DNA from: Cryptomeria japonica
Taxonomy: Eukaryota > Streptophyta > Pinopsida > Cupressales > Cupressaceae
Assembly (NCBI RefSeq): GCF_030272615.1
Contig: NC_081415.1
Coordinates: forward strand, 262,866,925-262,930,924
Direction: 5' to 3'
Length of the DNA stretch: 64,000 nucleotides
Part shown: one piece after another, positions 22,152 through 33,768 of the stretch
How positions within the stretch are numbered: the first letter of the stretch is position 1
Layout of the letters: every line of letters starts with the position of its first letter
Notes under the pieces: generated by a model
What the model was told of the DNA's origin: nothing
What the model saw: only the letters and a program-made list of their open reading frames with translations
Database searches by the model: none
Position numbers and translations under genes: made by a program

Positions 22152-22985
22152 TGTTGGAAATGTGGTATCAACCTGCAAGAGGAGAAAACAATTCAAACAT
22201 GCACATGAAACATTGCATTAGAGGTTAGAAATCCAAACAAAGTAAGTTAAATGAATCTAAACTCTTTAAAATCGTTCCATGTTCCTCTATCTCCAAGGAT
22301 CTTCAAGATTCAAGGTGGCTCTCATCTTGATAGAGCACTTGATTCTTTAAGATGACAACCTAAAGAATGAGATTTAAATGATTCTAAGATCTAAATGAAA
22401 TGCAACCAAGATCCTAGTGATGATTTAGATACGAAACTAGATGATGATAGGATGCAATGAAGCATGAACTAGTATGACAATGATACTAAGATGAAGCTAA
22501 CATGATATATTTAAGATGAAGCTAACATGATATATTAATGGTTTGGAAGACTTTCAAGGTTAACAGGTTGAAGACATAAAGCCTTTAATGGTTTTCAAAG
22601 ACTTTGAGGGTTTGAGAAGTGACCTCCCTTTGCTTAGGGATGTGACAATATTTAGGAGATGGGTTAGGCTAATTTAGAAGTGATTAGAAGAATCTAGAAG
22701 GGGGTTTAGAGAGGCAAGTGGGAGATGTAGGATTTTGCAAGTGGGGGGATTTTAAAATAAAATTAGATTTATTTAAATGCAAATGATATTTTAATTAAAT
22801 ATAGATTTAATTAAAATGGGAAAGGGGATAAATTGATATTTTTAATTAAATGTGAATTTAATTAAAATGGCATAGATAGAAGAAGGGTATATTAATTAAA
22901 TCTTAATTTAATTACTTGGAAGAATTAAGAATAAGTAAATGAATAAAATTCACTTAATTTATTGTGTAACTTTTAGGTGTCTACA
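22152..22985 (-). repeat. 5' LTR of element C (834 bp)
   Basis: On the minus strand it starts TGTAGACACC at 22985 and ends CCAACA at 22152, beside the primer-like site. It is rich in TTAATTAAAT-type phrases at its start. It contains a direct repeat AAGATGAAGCTAACATGATATAT (near 22490 and 22515). Confidence 0.6.
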
Positions 22986-24884
22986 CTAATTATGATATTT
23001 TAATTATTGACATTTTTTTAGAAAAATGTATATGAGAGATAATAAGAGTTGAATCAACATAAAATATCATCTTTCTAGATGTAGATGATATCCAACTTTT
23101 AGATTGTCTTCTTCCTAAATGATTGAAATAAAAATTAGAATTTATAAAAAACACATCTCTCGCTTGAAAAAACTAATGCAAGATTTATAATATGTTAAAA
23201 TAGATGTCTCACATGTTAAATTACCATTGCATGATAAGTGACATGATATGATATTTATTGATAATATACACATGATATTCTAGACAATATATTAAAAGAT
23301 AACTTATGTTAGCTTATGTGACATTGTTTTGGCAATTTAAATTATGATTTGTTAATATGCTAGAAATGACATTTTAGATAATTTGTCAATATTTTTTATG
23401 TGACAATTAAAGTAGTTATTAATTATTTTTAATTTATATTCTTTGTAAAATTTAGATGGAGAATGTTTCCTTGATAATCCTAAAATGTTAACTTGCATCG
23501 CTATTAATTATTTTTCATTATATTACTCATATTTGATAACTTTCTAATTATCTTATTATCCCTGACTATATTCTTGATTATTTTTTTGGTAATTCGACCA
23601 AAGTGATATAAAATATACATTTAGTAGACACTTCCAATTGGAAAAGTTGTGGTCCATATATAACTTATATATAATGAATCTATATAGAGCATATGTTTGA
23701 CTAAAATTAATTTTTAGTTAGAAAAATAAATTGAATATTGTTGATAAGTTGACTTGAAACGTGACACGATATTGTACTTTTACCCTATGTGTTTTTTGTA
23801 ATTTTGAAATGATACTTTAGATAATCCCATTAAAAGGTGGTTTATGTTATAATTGGGTAGTTATTTGTTTGTTTTATTTATTGTACTTATGATGGATATC
23901 TTCTAATTACATTCATTTTGGTGTTTTTTATTCTTTGCAAAGCATAAATGGGAAAGTGTGCTTTCTTTAGAAAGCATAAATGATATTTTTAGTAAGATGT
24001 CAAAAGTTAACCTATATGACAACATGCATAGCTATATATTATTATCATTTTTATGTGACTATTGGTAATTAGACACTTAGACATTGTAACTACATTTGCT
24101 GGTGTTTAGATGTGCTCAATAGCAATGACATGCAAAGAGTAATATTAGTAAGAGAAAGTATTGTAGTTAGTGACCTAGAATATAAGATGACCTCCAAGAT
24201 TGAAAGATTCTTTCTTTTTTTAAATGGGCCAATTTTTGGTTATGTGTGAAAATAGAAAGAAAAATACAAAAAATAAAAAATATACTAAAAAGTGATGCAC
24301 CAAAATATATCATTAACACAAAACATTCTAGTGAAATAAATTATAGGCATGACTATACAATATAAAAGATAATAATTCATTGACAAATTTAGAAAAAGAT
24401 ATAATCATAACTAATGAATTAAAAAATTCAAATACATGCATAATTATCTGTCAATATGTCGAAGGCATATTATACTCACATATGGATGCAAAAAGTGCAT
24501 CAATAAAAACTAGAAGCACTTAATTTGACGTGTTTGTGACACTTAAATGTATGAATGTTTTTATATATTTTTTTAAATTATTATTATTTTATTTTTATTT
24601 AATCTTCTCTTCCACCTCTCAACTCCCACCCACTCAGAATTAAACTGATAAATCATTTTTTTCTATCTCCATCATGCAACTAGTTGAAGTCGTAATTATC
24701 TCAATCAATTCAATTCATCAAAGCTTCTCGTTAGATTTCCACCATTTATAAGATAATCTATTGGAATGATTATAGGATAAAAATACAATGATATAATAAT
24801 ATAATAATAATAATAATACTGTCTCAATAGATTTTTTGCTCTAGTTAATAGTTTAATAGAAACATAAAAACACAGGGGAGGACG
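22986..24884. other. AT-rich interval, nothing recognised
   Basis: About 1.9 kb of AT-rich sequence with no long open frame, array, terminal repeat or RNA gene visible. It may be old decayed repeat or intergenic DNA. Confidence 0.6.
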
Positions 24885-24995
24885 ACAGAATTGTAGGAGA
24901 GGGAAAATAACGATAATGATGAAATAGTGGCTGGAGTAGGAGAAGTTGGGCTTGAAGAGGGATGGTGAAAGGAAAGAGAACATGACAATGCACAA

Positions 24996-25640
24996 TTGAT
25001 AAATCTATCTAAAGAGGTAGAGGAGGACAAGGAGTTAATGAAAGAATTTGATATTATATGTAGGTCTATAGGGCCAAAAAATGGAAGGGAGAATATTAGA
25101 AGATGGGCCAAAGAAGCATGGAGAATGTATTTTATTATTAAATTTATGCCAAAAATCTTTTTCATCATCATTTTTGTCAATCAAGAGGATACCAAAATTT
25201 ATGGATGATGAAGGATAATCCGTTATATATGCAAAAATGGATTCCAAATTTTAACCTTGTTGTGTTAAATCCTTATGAAGGTCCTGTTTCGATTAGATTG
25301 TATAATATACCAAAAGAGTATTGGTATGAGGAATGCCCAGAGAAAATCAGAAGATCTTTGGGGACTATAACAGAAATTGATGTATATTTGCTTAATGGAG
25401 ATTCATATTTATTCACTAGAATCAAAATCATTGCTATAAGGAAAATTCCAAAGGTAGTAAGGTTATGTGTTCATAAAATAATTTGGTTGCAACAAATAGA
25501 GATATCTAAGAACCAAGGTTTTTCTATTTGAGGTGTCAACGTAGAGATCATAGAGAGAGGGACTGTAGGCTAGCACAGAGAAGGGAGCCGAGACGGGTTC
25601 CAAAGGAGAAAGCGATGAATCAATTGGGAGGAAAGGAAGA
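24996..25640 (+). pseudogene. LINE ORF1, DUF4283-like with zinc knuckle
   Basis: ORF1 proteins bind LINE RNA. The piece 24996-25208 and then 25205-25531 give a DUF4283 pattern (an I..W block, an FF.F.N.ED segment, then the MQKWIPNFNLVVLNP block around 25228-25275). A stop and short frame change occur at 25205. After 25530 another frame reads a knuckle-like RCQRRDHRERDCR with the first Cys missing, followed by a basic Arg/Glu-rich tail. Confidence 0.7.
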
Positions 25641-26049
25641 GACGATTCGATATGGGACGGTTATAGGCTAAGGTAAAAGTGAGGAAACCAAAATGGTTGA
25701 TAAGAGAGAGGCCTCAAGATCACAGAAAGGAGGTTCACAAAATAGTGTTCGGGAATTCAAAGACATTGGAGTTAGGATTGTAGAATAAGTAAGTCAAGAC
25801 CATGGGAGGAAGGAGGTCCACGTAGAGGGTATTCTTGGAAAAAACTCTAAAGAGGAGAAGGGGGGAATTATCTAAGAAAAAATATTTCATTAAAGGAAGG
25901 AGAAAGTTTGGAGGAAAGATGGGACTCTGAAGAAGAGGGAGAGTTTGGGGATGAATTGGATATAGTTGATCCAAAAAGTATTAGCTATTCAACGACAAGC
26001 CTATTAGGGAAATATAAAAGGAGAAGAGGCAAGTAATCCAATAGACAAA

Positions 26050-27067
26050 AGAGGGAGGATGAAGCAACTAAAAAAGGTTTTGTTGGCATTAAATAATTCT
26101 AGAATAAATCCAAGGGATATAGGGCCTCCCTTGGACAACAATGAGGTTACTATCATGGAATCTCAGGGAGCTTCTGGCTCATGACAAAAGGGGCTCTCTC
26201 AAGCACCATATAGGAAAGATAATAATGGATGTATAATAATCTTACAAGAAATGAATATAAGATCTGGGGAAGGATTGAAATTTGTATCATACTATAGGAG
26301 ATGGAAAGGAATATTTGTGGGAGCCAGAGGTAGCACAAGAGGATTGGGAGTGTTATAGAACCTAGATTGAGTGATGTTCAGGAGGTAGTCAGCAATGATA
26401 ATTGGATTCTATCTTGTATTAAGTGTTTCTTCTAAATAGATACTTTCCCCCTCCTTAATATTTTATGGACCGACTAGAACAGAGGAAAAGAGGAAGGTTT
26501 GGAATGATATTTTAAGTTAAATACCTAATATTGACAAGGGGAATATTATAATGGGGGGTGATTTTAATGTTATTTTGCATTTGGAGGATAAAAGTGGAGG
26601 GGTTAACAAAGTTACTAGTAATTTATGACTGCAGGGAATTTATTGAGAAAGTGAATGTGGTGGATTGTGAACCCAAGAATGGTAAATACACTTGGACCAA
26701 TAGGAGAGCATGGTTTACCAGCAATTCAAAAAGATTGGACCAATTCTTCATAGGGAAATATTGGATGAATGAATTTGCTTGGTCGTCTAGTATTTTACTG
26801 TATTCAGTATTTGATCATTATCTCATAGATCTAGAAATAAAGCAAAGTACAAAACCAAGAAAAGGCTACTTTAAATTTGAGAATATGTGGTGGAAAGAGA
26901 TATCTTTAAAAAGGGAATTAGAACAATTATGGAATGAGAGTGACATTTTCCAAGGAACAATAAGTTTTATTTTTTCAAGAGGCTTTGTTTTGTTAAAGAA
27001 AAAATTAAAGCATGGAATAGGGAATGCTTTAAAATCATCTTTCAGGAGAAGGAAATGGTTGAGATAG
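26050..27067 (+). pseudogene. LINE endonuclease (exo-endo-phosphatase), broken
   Basis: The endonuclease nicks target DNA to start target-primed reverse transcription. One frame gives IILQEMNIR near 26240 and YGPTRTEERKRKVW near 26468, then GGDFNVIL (26551-26574) with catalytic Asp and Asn. The next frame (26558-27067, 169 codons) gives KYTWTNRR, SKRLDQFF and a FDHYLI block where SDH is usual, so a frame change lies near 26580. The Ser-to-Phe change hits a conserved catalytic-site position. Confidence 0.75.
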
Positions 27068-27481
27068 AATTAGAAAATCTCAATGAAATAATTATAAGGG
27101 ACGGTATGAGGTTGGAAGAATAGAATATAGAAAAAGAACTAAAGAAAATATTAACTAATATTTTAGAGAAGGAAGAGATATTCTGAAAAGACAACTCCCA
27201 TGAAAACTGGCTTATAGTTGGAGATAGGAACACAAAAATATCATGCCTCTGTGAAAACCAAGAGAGATAGGAATATAATTAATAATATTATGCTACAAAA
27301 TGGGAGAGTTTGCAAGGATATGACTGAGATAGAGCATGAGACTGTTCAATTTTTCCAAGATCTCTTGGCATGTGGTTAGGAAGAGGAAGTGGACAACAAA
27401 AATCCTATTTTAAATGTAATCTAGAATGTTAGTATGAAATCAGACAATGATATGTTGATTGCACTTTTTTCATAGGAGGAG

Positions 27482-28463
27482 TTGAGAGTGGCGGCTTTTA
27501 CCCTTCATCCAGAGAAGATGGGTTGTCAACATAGTTTTACCAAGAATGTTGGGTTTTTGGGGAAGGAGGTGTGGAAGGTGGAAAGGGATTTTTGTGGAAA
27601 GCACAAATTCATAAAGTATATCAATAATACAATGATAGCCTTAATTCTTAAAAAATCCAAATGTTTGACTTTAGCAAATTATAGACCAATATCCCTCTGT
27701 AATTCTATTTACAAGATAATCTATAAGGGACTAGCAAACAAACTTAAGTTGGTGATGAGGAAAATGATTGAATTGGATAAAAATGGCTTCACTTCGAGAC
27801 CATAAATAATATGAATGCAAAAAAAGATTCAAGGATGTGTATCAAACTAAATATGAGCAAAGCATATGATAGAGTGAGTAGGGCTTTCCTGTTGGAGGTG
27901 TTGAGCAAATTTGGATTTAATCAAGCTTGGATAAAGATGATACATTTTTGTGTTTCATCTCCCCATGTTTCTATTTTGGTGAACGGGTTTATGTGTGGGT
28001 TTTTTAAGGTTACAAATGGCCTAAGGCAAGGAGATCCAATATCTTCCTTTATTTTTGTAACAATGGTAGATGTGATGGGGAGGTTTGTTGGGAGATTGAG
28101 AGAAGAAAAAAATTGGAGAGGAATCAAATTGGTAGAAGAACTAGAACCTGTTATTCATACTCAATTTGTTGATGATACGATGTTGTTTGGAGAAGAAAGT
28201 GTGTGAGAAGTAGAAGTCATAAATTGACCCTTGAAGCATATTTGAACATCTCAAGTCAGGTAATGAATAAAGAAAAATCAATTATATTTATTTTTAATTG
28301 TAAAAATAATGTGCAAAAAAAGGGTAGTCAAATTTTAGGTTTCAATATTTCCAGCCTCCCTATGAAATATCTTGGTGTTCCCTTATTTTTTGGATTGGGG
28401 AAAGCACACTTTTGGGAAGAGCTAATTGATAATTGCAAAAAAAAGGAGTGGGTGGAAAAATAA
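27482..28463 (+). pseudogene. LINE reverse transcriptase, broken
   Basis: The enzyme copies LINE RNA at the nicked target. Pieces 27482-27805, 27811-28206 and 28203-28463 carry LANYRPISLCNSIYKI, LNMSKAYDRV (first catalytic Asp), NGLRQGDPIS, the FVDD active site at 28164-28175, and MKYLGVPLFFG. One stop separates the first two pieces, and a stop with frame change the last two. Several conserved residues between the pieces are lost. Confidence 0.85.
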
Positions 28464-29285
28464 GTGGCTATCTTTGGCACGAAGAATTCTTATGATTAAG
28501 GTGGTATTGGTAGCTATTCCCATTTTTGTAATGTCTTTCTTTAAATTACACCCACTATAATAATCATGGGATTCAAGGGAATGAAAAAAATCATTTGGGA
28601 AGGAGTTAAGGATGAAAAGTGCAATACCTTGATTAATTGGGAGATAGTGTGATTGTCCAAGGATGTAGGTGGAATAGGACTCTGAAGGATAAGGTCGAAA
28701 AATTATGCTCTTGGAGCAAATTTGGTATGAAAACTTTATAAGAATCTAGAGAAAATTTGGTGTAGAGTGATGCAACAAAAATATTTAGACTATGAGGAGC
28801 CTGATTGGATTCTAACAATAGCCAATATTGGGGAGGCTCAACAATATGAAGGTTTATTTTGGATAATAGGAGTATTATCATTGATAATATCACTTGGAAA
28901 AATGGCAATGGGAAAACAACACAATTTTGGTGGGATTCTTGGAATAGTGAGGCTCAAATGATTCAATTTATTGAGAATAAGAAATGGATTCCTAAGGTCA
29001 TTCAATGATTTGGAGAAAAGGTTGAAGACTATGAAATAACAAAGGAGGATGGGGAAGCAAATATGTGGAATTGACAGTTATTTGAAAGCTTAGATATCCA
29101 AAGGGAGATCAAGGAGATTATTTGTGTCAAGTTAAAAAAGAGGAAGATTCTTCTCACCAAAGAAGAGGACAACATTGTGTGGTGTGTAGCCAAGTCAGAA
29201 ATTACCCAGTTAAGCTTGGCTATGCACTAAAAAAAAGAAGGTAAGTGCTAATTGGCCTTCTAAACTGTGTTGGAGTAGCAGTGTT

Positions 29286-29489
29286 TTGCCCAAGGCATGG
29301 GCATTCCTATGCACATCCTTATATGAGAAGATTCTGATCAAAGATAGATTGAAGGTGGCATGGATAGAGGGCCCCGACTTTTGTGTTCTGTGCTTTAATG
29401 ATGAGGAGAATGTAGATAACTTTCTTTTAAACTGTCCTTTTGTAACAAAATGTTGGGAATGGCTGACATTATCTATTGAATGGTCTTAG
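29286..29489 (+). pseudogene. LINE zf-RVT domain
   Basis: The 67-codon piece has the plant LINE zinc-binding pattern after RT: LPKAWAFLCT, KDRLKVAW, CVLCFNDEENVDNFLLNC and PFV...CWEW. Cys and His ligands are largely kept. In-frame stops separate it from both the RT and the RNase H. Confidence 0.7.
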
Positions 29490-29716
29490 TGAGACATTGT
29501 TCTCTTCATAATTTTTTGTTAAGTTGGCCTGTACATGGGAGGAGTTCAATGTAGGGAGATATTTGGATAGTTGCACCCTCAATGGTTGTGTGACATGTAT
29601 GGAAGGAAGGGGGGGGAATAGAAGGATATTCCATGATCATAAGTTGGGTGTAGAAGAGGTTATCCCAAAAATAAAATAAAAATAGAATTATTGAAGTTGT
29701 TAATGCAAGGGTTAAA

Positions 29717-30270
29717 ATGAATAGGATTGATATTTTTTCTTTTTGGGACAATCAAATGAAAAGAAGATGGGATGGTTTGGTTGGTTCTATTAACAATGTG
29801 ACCACTAAAACAAAGGAGAGGTCCTTAGAACACTGGAAGGCTCATGAGACAGGGAGGCTAAAAATGAATTTTCACAGAGTGGCTGAAGGAAATATGGGAA
29901 GGGCTGGCATGGGGTGCTTAATTAGAGATGAGCAAGGACAATGTGTGGGGGCACTGGCTATGAATCTAGTTAAGGAAACACATAATGAAGCAAAGTTGTC
30001 AAATCTTATGTTAGGTTTGAAGTTGTGTAAGGAACTAGATGTAAAGGTGGTGGACATCGATAGGGATTCACAATTTTTGCATTAATGTTGTTAGTAGAAA
30101 TCAGATTAATAGTTGAAAGTTGGGGACTTGGGTTGATCAAATTAAGGAAAGCATGGCCACATTTGAGGATGTTAGAGAAACACATGTTTTTCGTGAAAGC
30201 CATAAGGCAGTAGAAATTTTAGCAAATATTGGCATAGGTTTGAAGGATGATGATCATATCCAAATAGATT
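29717..30270 (+). pseudogene. LINE RNase H (RVT_3), copy 1
   Basis: Open piece 29717-30085 (122 codons) followed after a stop by a continuing frame to about 30270. The block MNFHRVAEGNMGRAGMGCLIRD corresponds to the first RNase H strand, but the catalytic Asp after NF is replaced (His). Glu in NEAKL and Asp in IDRDSQ are present. The final part, VFRESHKAVEILANIG, gives the terminal His block. The same domain recurs at 35897-36450. Confidence 0.8.
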
Positions 30271-30299
30271 AGGAGAAGTCATCGGATTTCACAAATATT

Positions 30300-31250
30300 C
30301 TGGGTGCGGATTATGGCAACCTTTTGCAATACCCTAAAAATGGTCATCTAAACCATGGGCCCCTAATCTTGACTACATCACCAAGGTCCTAACCAAAGGC
30401 TATTAAATCAATTTTGAGCACCTAATTAATTAATTCCTAAATCATCAATGTCACATGGCAAAATAATCTTTTCAATTAAATAAATCATCAAAATCTCTTT
30501 AATCAATTATCCTATTTATTTAATTAAATATCCTAGCATATTTAATTAATAAATCAATTTGCCATTAAATCATCAAAAAGGAATTAATTTGAGATAATTT
30601 GAAAAAGAAGTTTCAAAAAAAGAGCAAAATTGAATAAAAGTGAATAAATCGAAGAAAGCTTGTTTTAAGAAAGGAAAATGGTTTATAAATCAGTTTTTTC
30701 TGATTTTATCTCAATCTTATCTCAATCTTATCTCCTTCAAATATGAAGAAAGCAACCAATCACATCAAATCACTTGGATTGTGCTACTTTTGGGAGAATC
30801 TTGACCGCTCATCAACAATCAATCTTGACCGTCGCTTTCTCTCTAGATTTTCTATAATTTCAGGCTCTCATCTCTCAATAAAAAAAAAAGGTTAGAGATT
30901 TAATTGTTATCATGTTGGTTTTTCTCTAGAGTCATTGAGAGTATTCCATCTTAGCTTATTGCATATTAGATTAATCATGTTAGCTTGATAGAATCATATA
31001 ACTTGATAATTATTGTTAGCGTCTAGATTTCATATAGCTTAATCTTTCATTCATATAGATTAAATCCTCCATCTTGGTGTAGTCTAGTCACTGGTATTGC
31101 TTAGATAAATCTGAGAGCAAATATACACTTGCATATTTTAGGAGGCAATAGGTCGACTTATTATGGTTTTGCATTCATTGATTTTGATCAACTAACCATG
31201 CATGCAAAGACTTATTGAGTGTAAATCGTGTTCCAGATACAGATTCCAAA
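30300..31250 (+). repeat. Gypsy-like LTR or solo LTR, copy 1
   Basis: Non-coding block rich in TTAATTAAAT phrases at its start, then GGAGAATCTTGACCGCTCATCAACAATC and a TCTCTAGATTTTCTATAATTTC core-like part. The layout resembles a plus-strand plant gypsy LTR. No target-site copy or second LTR was identified, and the ends are approximate. Confidence 0.4.

Positions 31251-31253
<3 letters not shown>

Positions 31254-31336
<83 letters not shown>
31254..31336. repeat. (CA)n microsatellite, copy 1
   Basis: Uninterrupted CA dinucleotides over 83 bases, about 41 repeats. The matching tract in copy 2 is 39 bases long. Open frames of His-Thr or Cys-Val across it are artefacts of the repeat. Confidence 0.98.
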
Positions 31337-31338
<2 letters not shown>

Positions 31339-31800
31339 TTCAATTCCTTGAGAAGGAGTTGGTTGATTATCAGAGAAGATGTGGTAGTATGGAGGTCACA
31401 GGGGACAAAGGTAGACACTATAAAAATATGGAGGTGAGACGATAGGAGCACTAGGTAGATATGATTTCGTTGACATAAAGTAGGAGTTAGCACAACCTTT
31501 GGAGGTGAATATTGCATGTGTGGTGCTTATTACTCTTTTAAAGAACCAAATTGTATCCAAGGAGGATTTCACGCAGGTAAGAATGGTAGATGGGATTGTT
31601 AGAACAATGATGAGATTGTTAGATTGAAGGGATATTTAACAGGAAGAAGGGGAGTTGGTAGGTAAGGCAAGATGGCATACAATTTTGGCATCAAATGTTT
31701 GTGCAAAGAGGAATGTAGAAGGCTCAATGGAGAAAGTTTTTTGTCATCAAAGAAGATGTTGTGTCGGAGGCAATGGATCCAGCGATCGCAGTCAAAAAAA
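31337..31800. other. Unassigned interval, copy 1
   Basis: No domain recognised. Colinear with 37469-37932. A GCGATCGC palindrome lies at 31777-31785, just outside the inverted repeat at 31801. Confidence 0.5.
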
Positions 31801-31833
31801 GTTTTGGAACCTCGTACGCGTTTTGTTGTCAAT
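31801..31833 (+). repeat. Left inverted repeat of cassette, copy 1
   Basis: The 33 bases from GTTTTGGAACC to TTGTTGTCAAT match the reverse complement of 33370-33403 with a few mismatches and one indel. The core ACGCGTTTTG(T/C)TGTCAAT is best kept. Confidence 0.75.
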
Positions 31834-31885
31834 GAAGTTTGAATTCAAGGTACTATTCTATTTTAAAATGCTACATAATCTATAC

Positions 31886-33249
31886 CTCAGGCGTCGAAGT
31901 TGCAGCTACAAAAATTGTGAGAGGAATATCAAATGGTGTATTAAAACCCACTACTGCATCCTGAAATATATATTGTTTGTATCAATTTAAATCGATCTAT
32001 AAATGAAAATTCATTTACATTTACAATTTTTAAGTGATTATTAAATAAAATATCAATTCAAATTAACAATCCTCTATTTGCATGTGATCACTAAACACCA
32101 TATCCACCAAATCACCAGTCAACGCCACATCCTCTACAGTGGTAGTCTGACATCTACTCCCACAAATTGTACACATATGGGACATGGAACCATCTTCATT
32201 GGCCTCGACATCCATCCTAGAGAATATACCTAAACAACTAGGACACACATGTTGAATGGGCTCACCAAGGCCAGATGGCTCAACTACTGGATCATCGTCT
32301 GGGCCAAGAGGGTGTGATAACTTTGTTCCATGTTGAATGATGACATTGGTCAATGCAATGGCCGCCGAAAGAGTCTATAGCTCCATTGACTATTTTAGGG
32401 TTACTGGGATCATGACATGGACCATAGGTTTTGGTGCTAGGGGGATGTGAATTTGGGGGTTTAGTACCCTCCAAGATCTAGGTCTATCTTGGGTAGAGCC
32501 TCTACATCTACCTTGGAACTCTCTCATATAAAAATATTTTGGTTTCTCAGTGAGGATAAAATCACAATATAGTTTCCTCAAAAAATATAATGGAACCTCA
32601 AAATTATTACAAGATGGTTGGTCAAAGACCATCCACCACCTATCCCAAAAAGCATTTTTCATCTGCAAATGGCTACACCAATGTATAAGAAACCTCTTTG
32701 AATTAATAGGTAAGGTCTCAGCCATTTTGGGATCAATAAAAAGAGCACATATTTGTGCTTACGTTTTTTTTTCACTTCAGTATATGACAACCCACTAGCA
32801 TAAAAAGCACGACATCGATCCCTATAACTTCCCCATTTTTTAATTTGATTAGAAAATTCATTGGCACTAATAGCCAAAGATTCTAGGGTTGTGGCAAGGG
32901 ATGCATGATTCTCATGCTCGGATGCCTTCAGTCTATTCACCAATCTAGTTATTTTGACACTGTTTTGTGTTAACTAGTTTATCAAATCCTCTTGTGTAGT
33001 TTGTGAATGGTTTACTAGAGGAGCTGGAGGGTTTGTATCTTGAGGGTTCTCTTGTGGGTTCTATTATAGGGTTTTCCCTAAGTTTTCAAGAGGTGTGTCT
33101 TGCGGGGCATTATTTTCTAAATCTGATATGCATTCATAACAAAAAAAATTTAAAAATAACTAAAAACGATGAATTTACATTCTAATTGCAAATATAATTT
33201 ATCAAATGCATACAATAGATGAAAAATACGATCTCGTACCTCTTTCCAT
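31886..33249 (-). CDS. Uncharacterised multi-exon zinc-ribbon protein, copy 1
   Basis: Minus-strand model: start exon 33249-33240 (ATGGAAAGAG then GTACGAG donor), long exon from 33116 (TTTAG acceptor) to about 32063, and exon 31960-31886 (TTTCAG acceptor, GAG/GTATAG donor; DAVVGFNTPFDIP). The long exon carries a helical block (NRLKASEHENHASLATTLES), an aromatic-rich block (AFWDRWWMVFDQPSCNNFEV) and a Cys pattern CPSC-x21-CTIC-GSRC resembling a zinc ribbon. Stops near 33070, 32980 and 32390 break it, one being TAG where copy 2 keeps CAG. It lies between inverted repeats. Family not recognised. Confidence 0.45.
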
Positions 33250-33369
33250 TGTGTGTGTGTTTGATTTTAAAAAACTATGTTCGTGTATTGTGTTGCTTGA
33301 AACCCTTAAAGTGTTTTTTCTTGCGATCGCGGGTGAAAATGACCCAGCAACCGCAGTCAAAAAAAAATT

Positions 33370-33403
33370 ATTGACAGCAAAACGCATATGGGGTTTTGAA
33401 AAC
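33370..33403 (-). repeat. Right inverted repeat of cassette, copy 1
   Basis: ATTGACAGCAAAACGCATATGGGGTTTTGAAAAC region, the reverse-complement partner of 31801-33. Just outside it lie more copies of the words GCAAAACCCCATAC and ATGGGGTTTT (33428-33510), like sub-terminal repeats of a DNA transposon. Confidence 0.7.
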
Positions 33404-33539
33404 TAAACTGTGTATGCATTTAGTACAAGCAAAACCCCATACCCAGTTTTTCTTCATTTAGGCTCGGCAAAACGATCCAAAACATTTATGGGGTTTTTTA
33501 AATGTCAAATAACCAGTGCGCATTTTGTGTTTTTCCAAC

Positions 33540-33577
33540 TTTTTTTTTTTTTTTTTTTTTTTGGGGGGGGGGGGGGG
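33540..33577. repeat. (T)23(G)15 homopolymer junction, copy 1
   Basis: A run of T followed directly by a run of G. Copy 2 has T14 and G17 at 39661-39691. Lengths may be affected by sequencing error. Confidence 0.9.
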
Positions 33578-33688
33578 CGTCCACCTTTTTGCACACCATC
33601 TTTGCACACACACCCATAGCTAAAACGAGTCACACTAAGGTAGGGGTACAAAAAGTGATGTAAATTGTACATGGTTATAATTTACGAT

Positions 33689-33693
<5 letters not shown>

Positions 33694-33767
<74 letters not shown>
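33694..33767. repeat. (GA)n microsatellite, copy 1
   Basis: Uninterrupted AG dinucleotides over 74 bases. Copy 2 has 64 bases at 39807-39870. Confidence 0.97.

Positions 33768-33768
<1 letters not shown>

Larger units (their letters stand above)
14962..22985 (-). mobile_element. Low-coding, array-rich LTR element C
   Basis: A minus-strand LTR (22152-22985) with a primer-like site (22127-22143) implies that the element body lies to the left. In the following 7 kb there is no gag or pol domain, only short broken frames and several tandem arrays (14962-15290, 16560-16815, 17140-17560) and motif arrays (19876-20190, 21830-22065). This is what a large non-autonomous LTR derivative would look like. 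The opposite LTR is not found, so the left boundary is a guess. Confidence 0.45.
24985..30270 (+). mobile_element. L1-type LINE, plus strand, broken
   Basis: Plus-strand order: DUF4283-like ORF1, degenerate zinc knuckle, endonuclease, reverse transcriptase, zf-RVT and RNase H (RVT_3). This is the standard plant L1 layout. All parts are interrupted by stops and small frame changes. The 3' end is unclear: no poly-A is seen after the RNase H block, and an LTR-like block follows from about 30300. Its last 650 bases also occur at 35797-36450 through the tandem duplication. Confidence 0.85.

Noticed and set aside
24705-25247. Minus-strand frames of 70-111 codons near the LINE start
   Set aside because: Antisense of the ORF1 region; hydrophobic by AT composition.
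31212-31517. Open frames of His-Thr or Cys-Val across the CA tract, both strands
   Set aside because: They are produced by the dinucleotide repeat itself and change with its length.
31777-33360. GCGATCGCAGTCAAAA and GCAACCGCAGTCAAAA as terminal inverted repeats
   Set aside because: They are in direct, not inverted, orientation; only the adjacent 33-base blocks are inverted.
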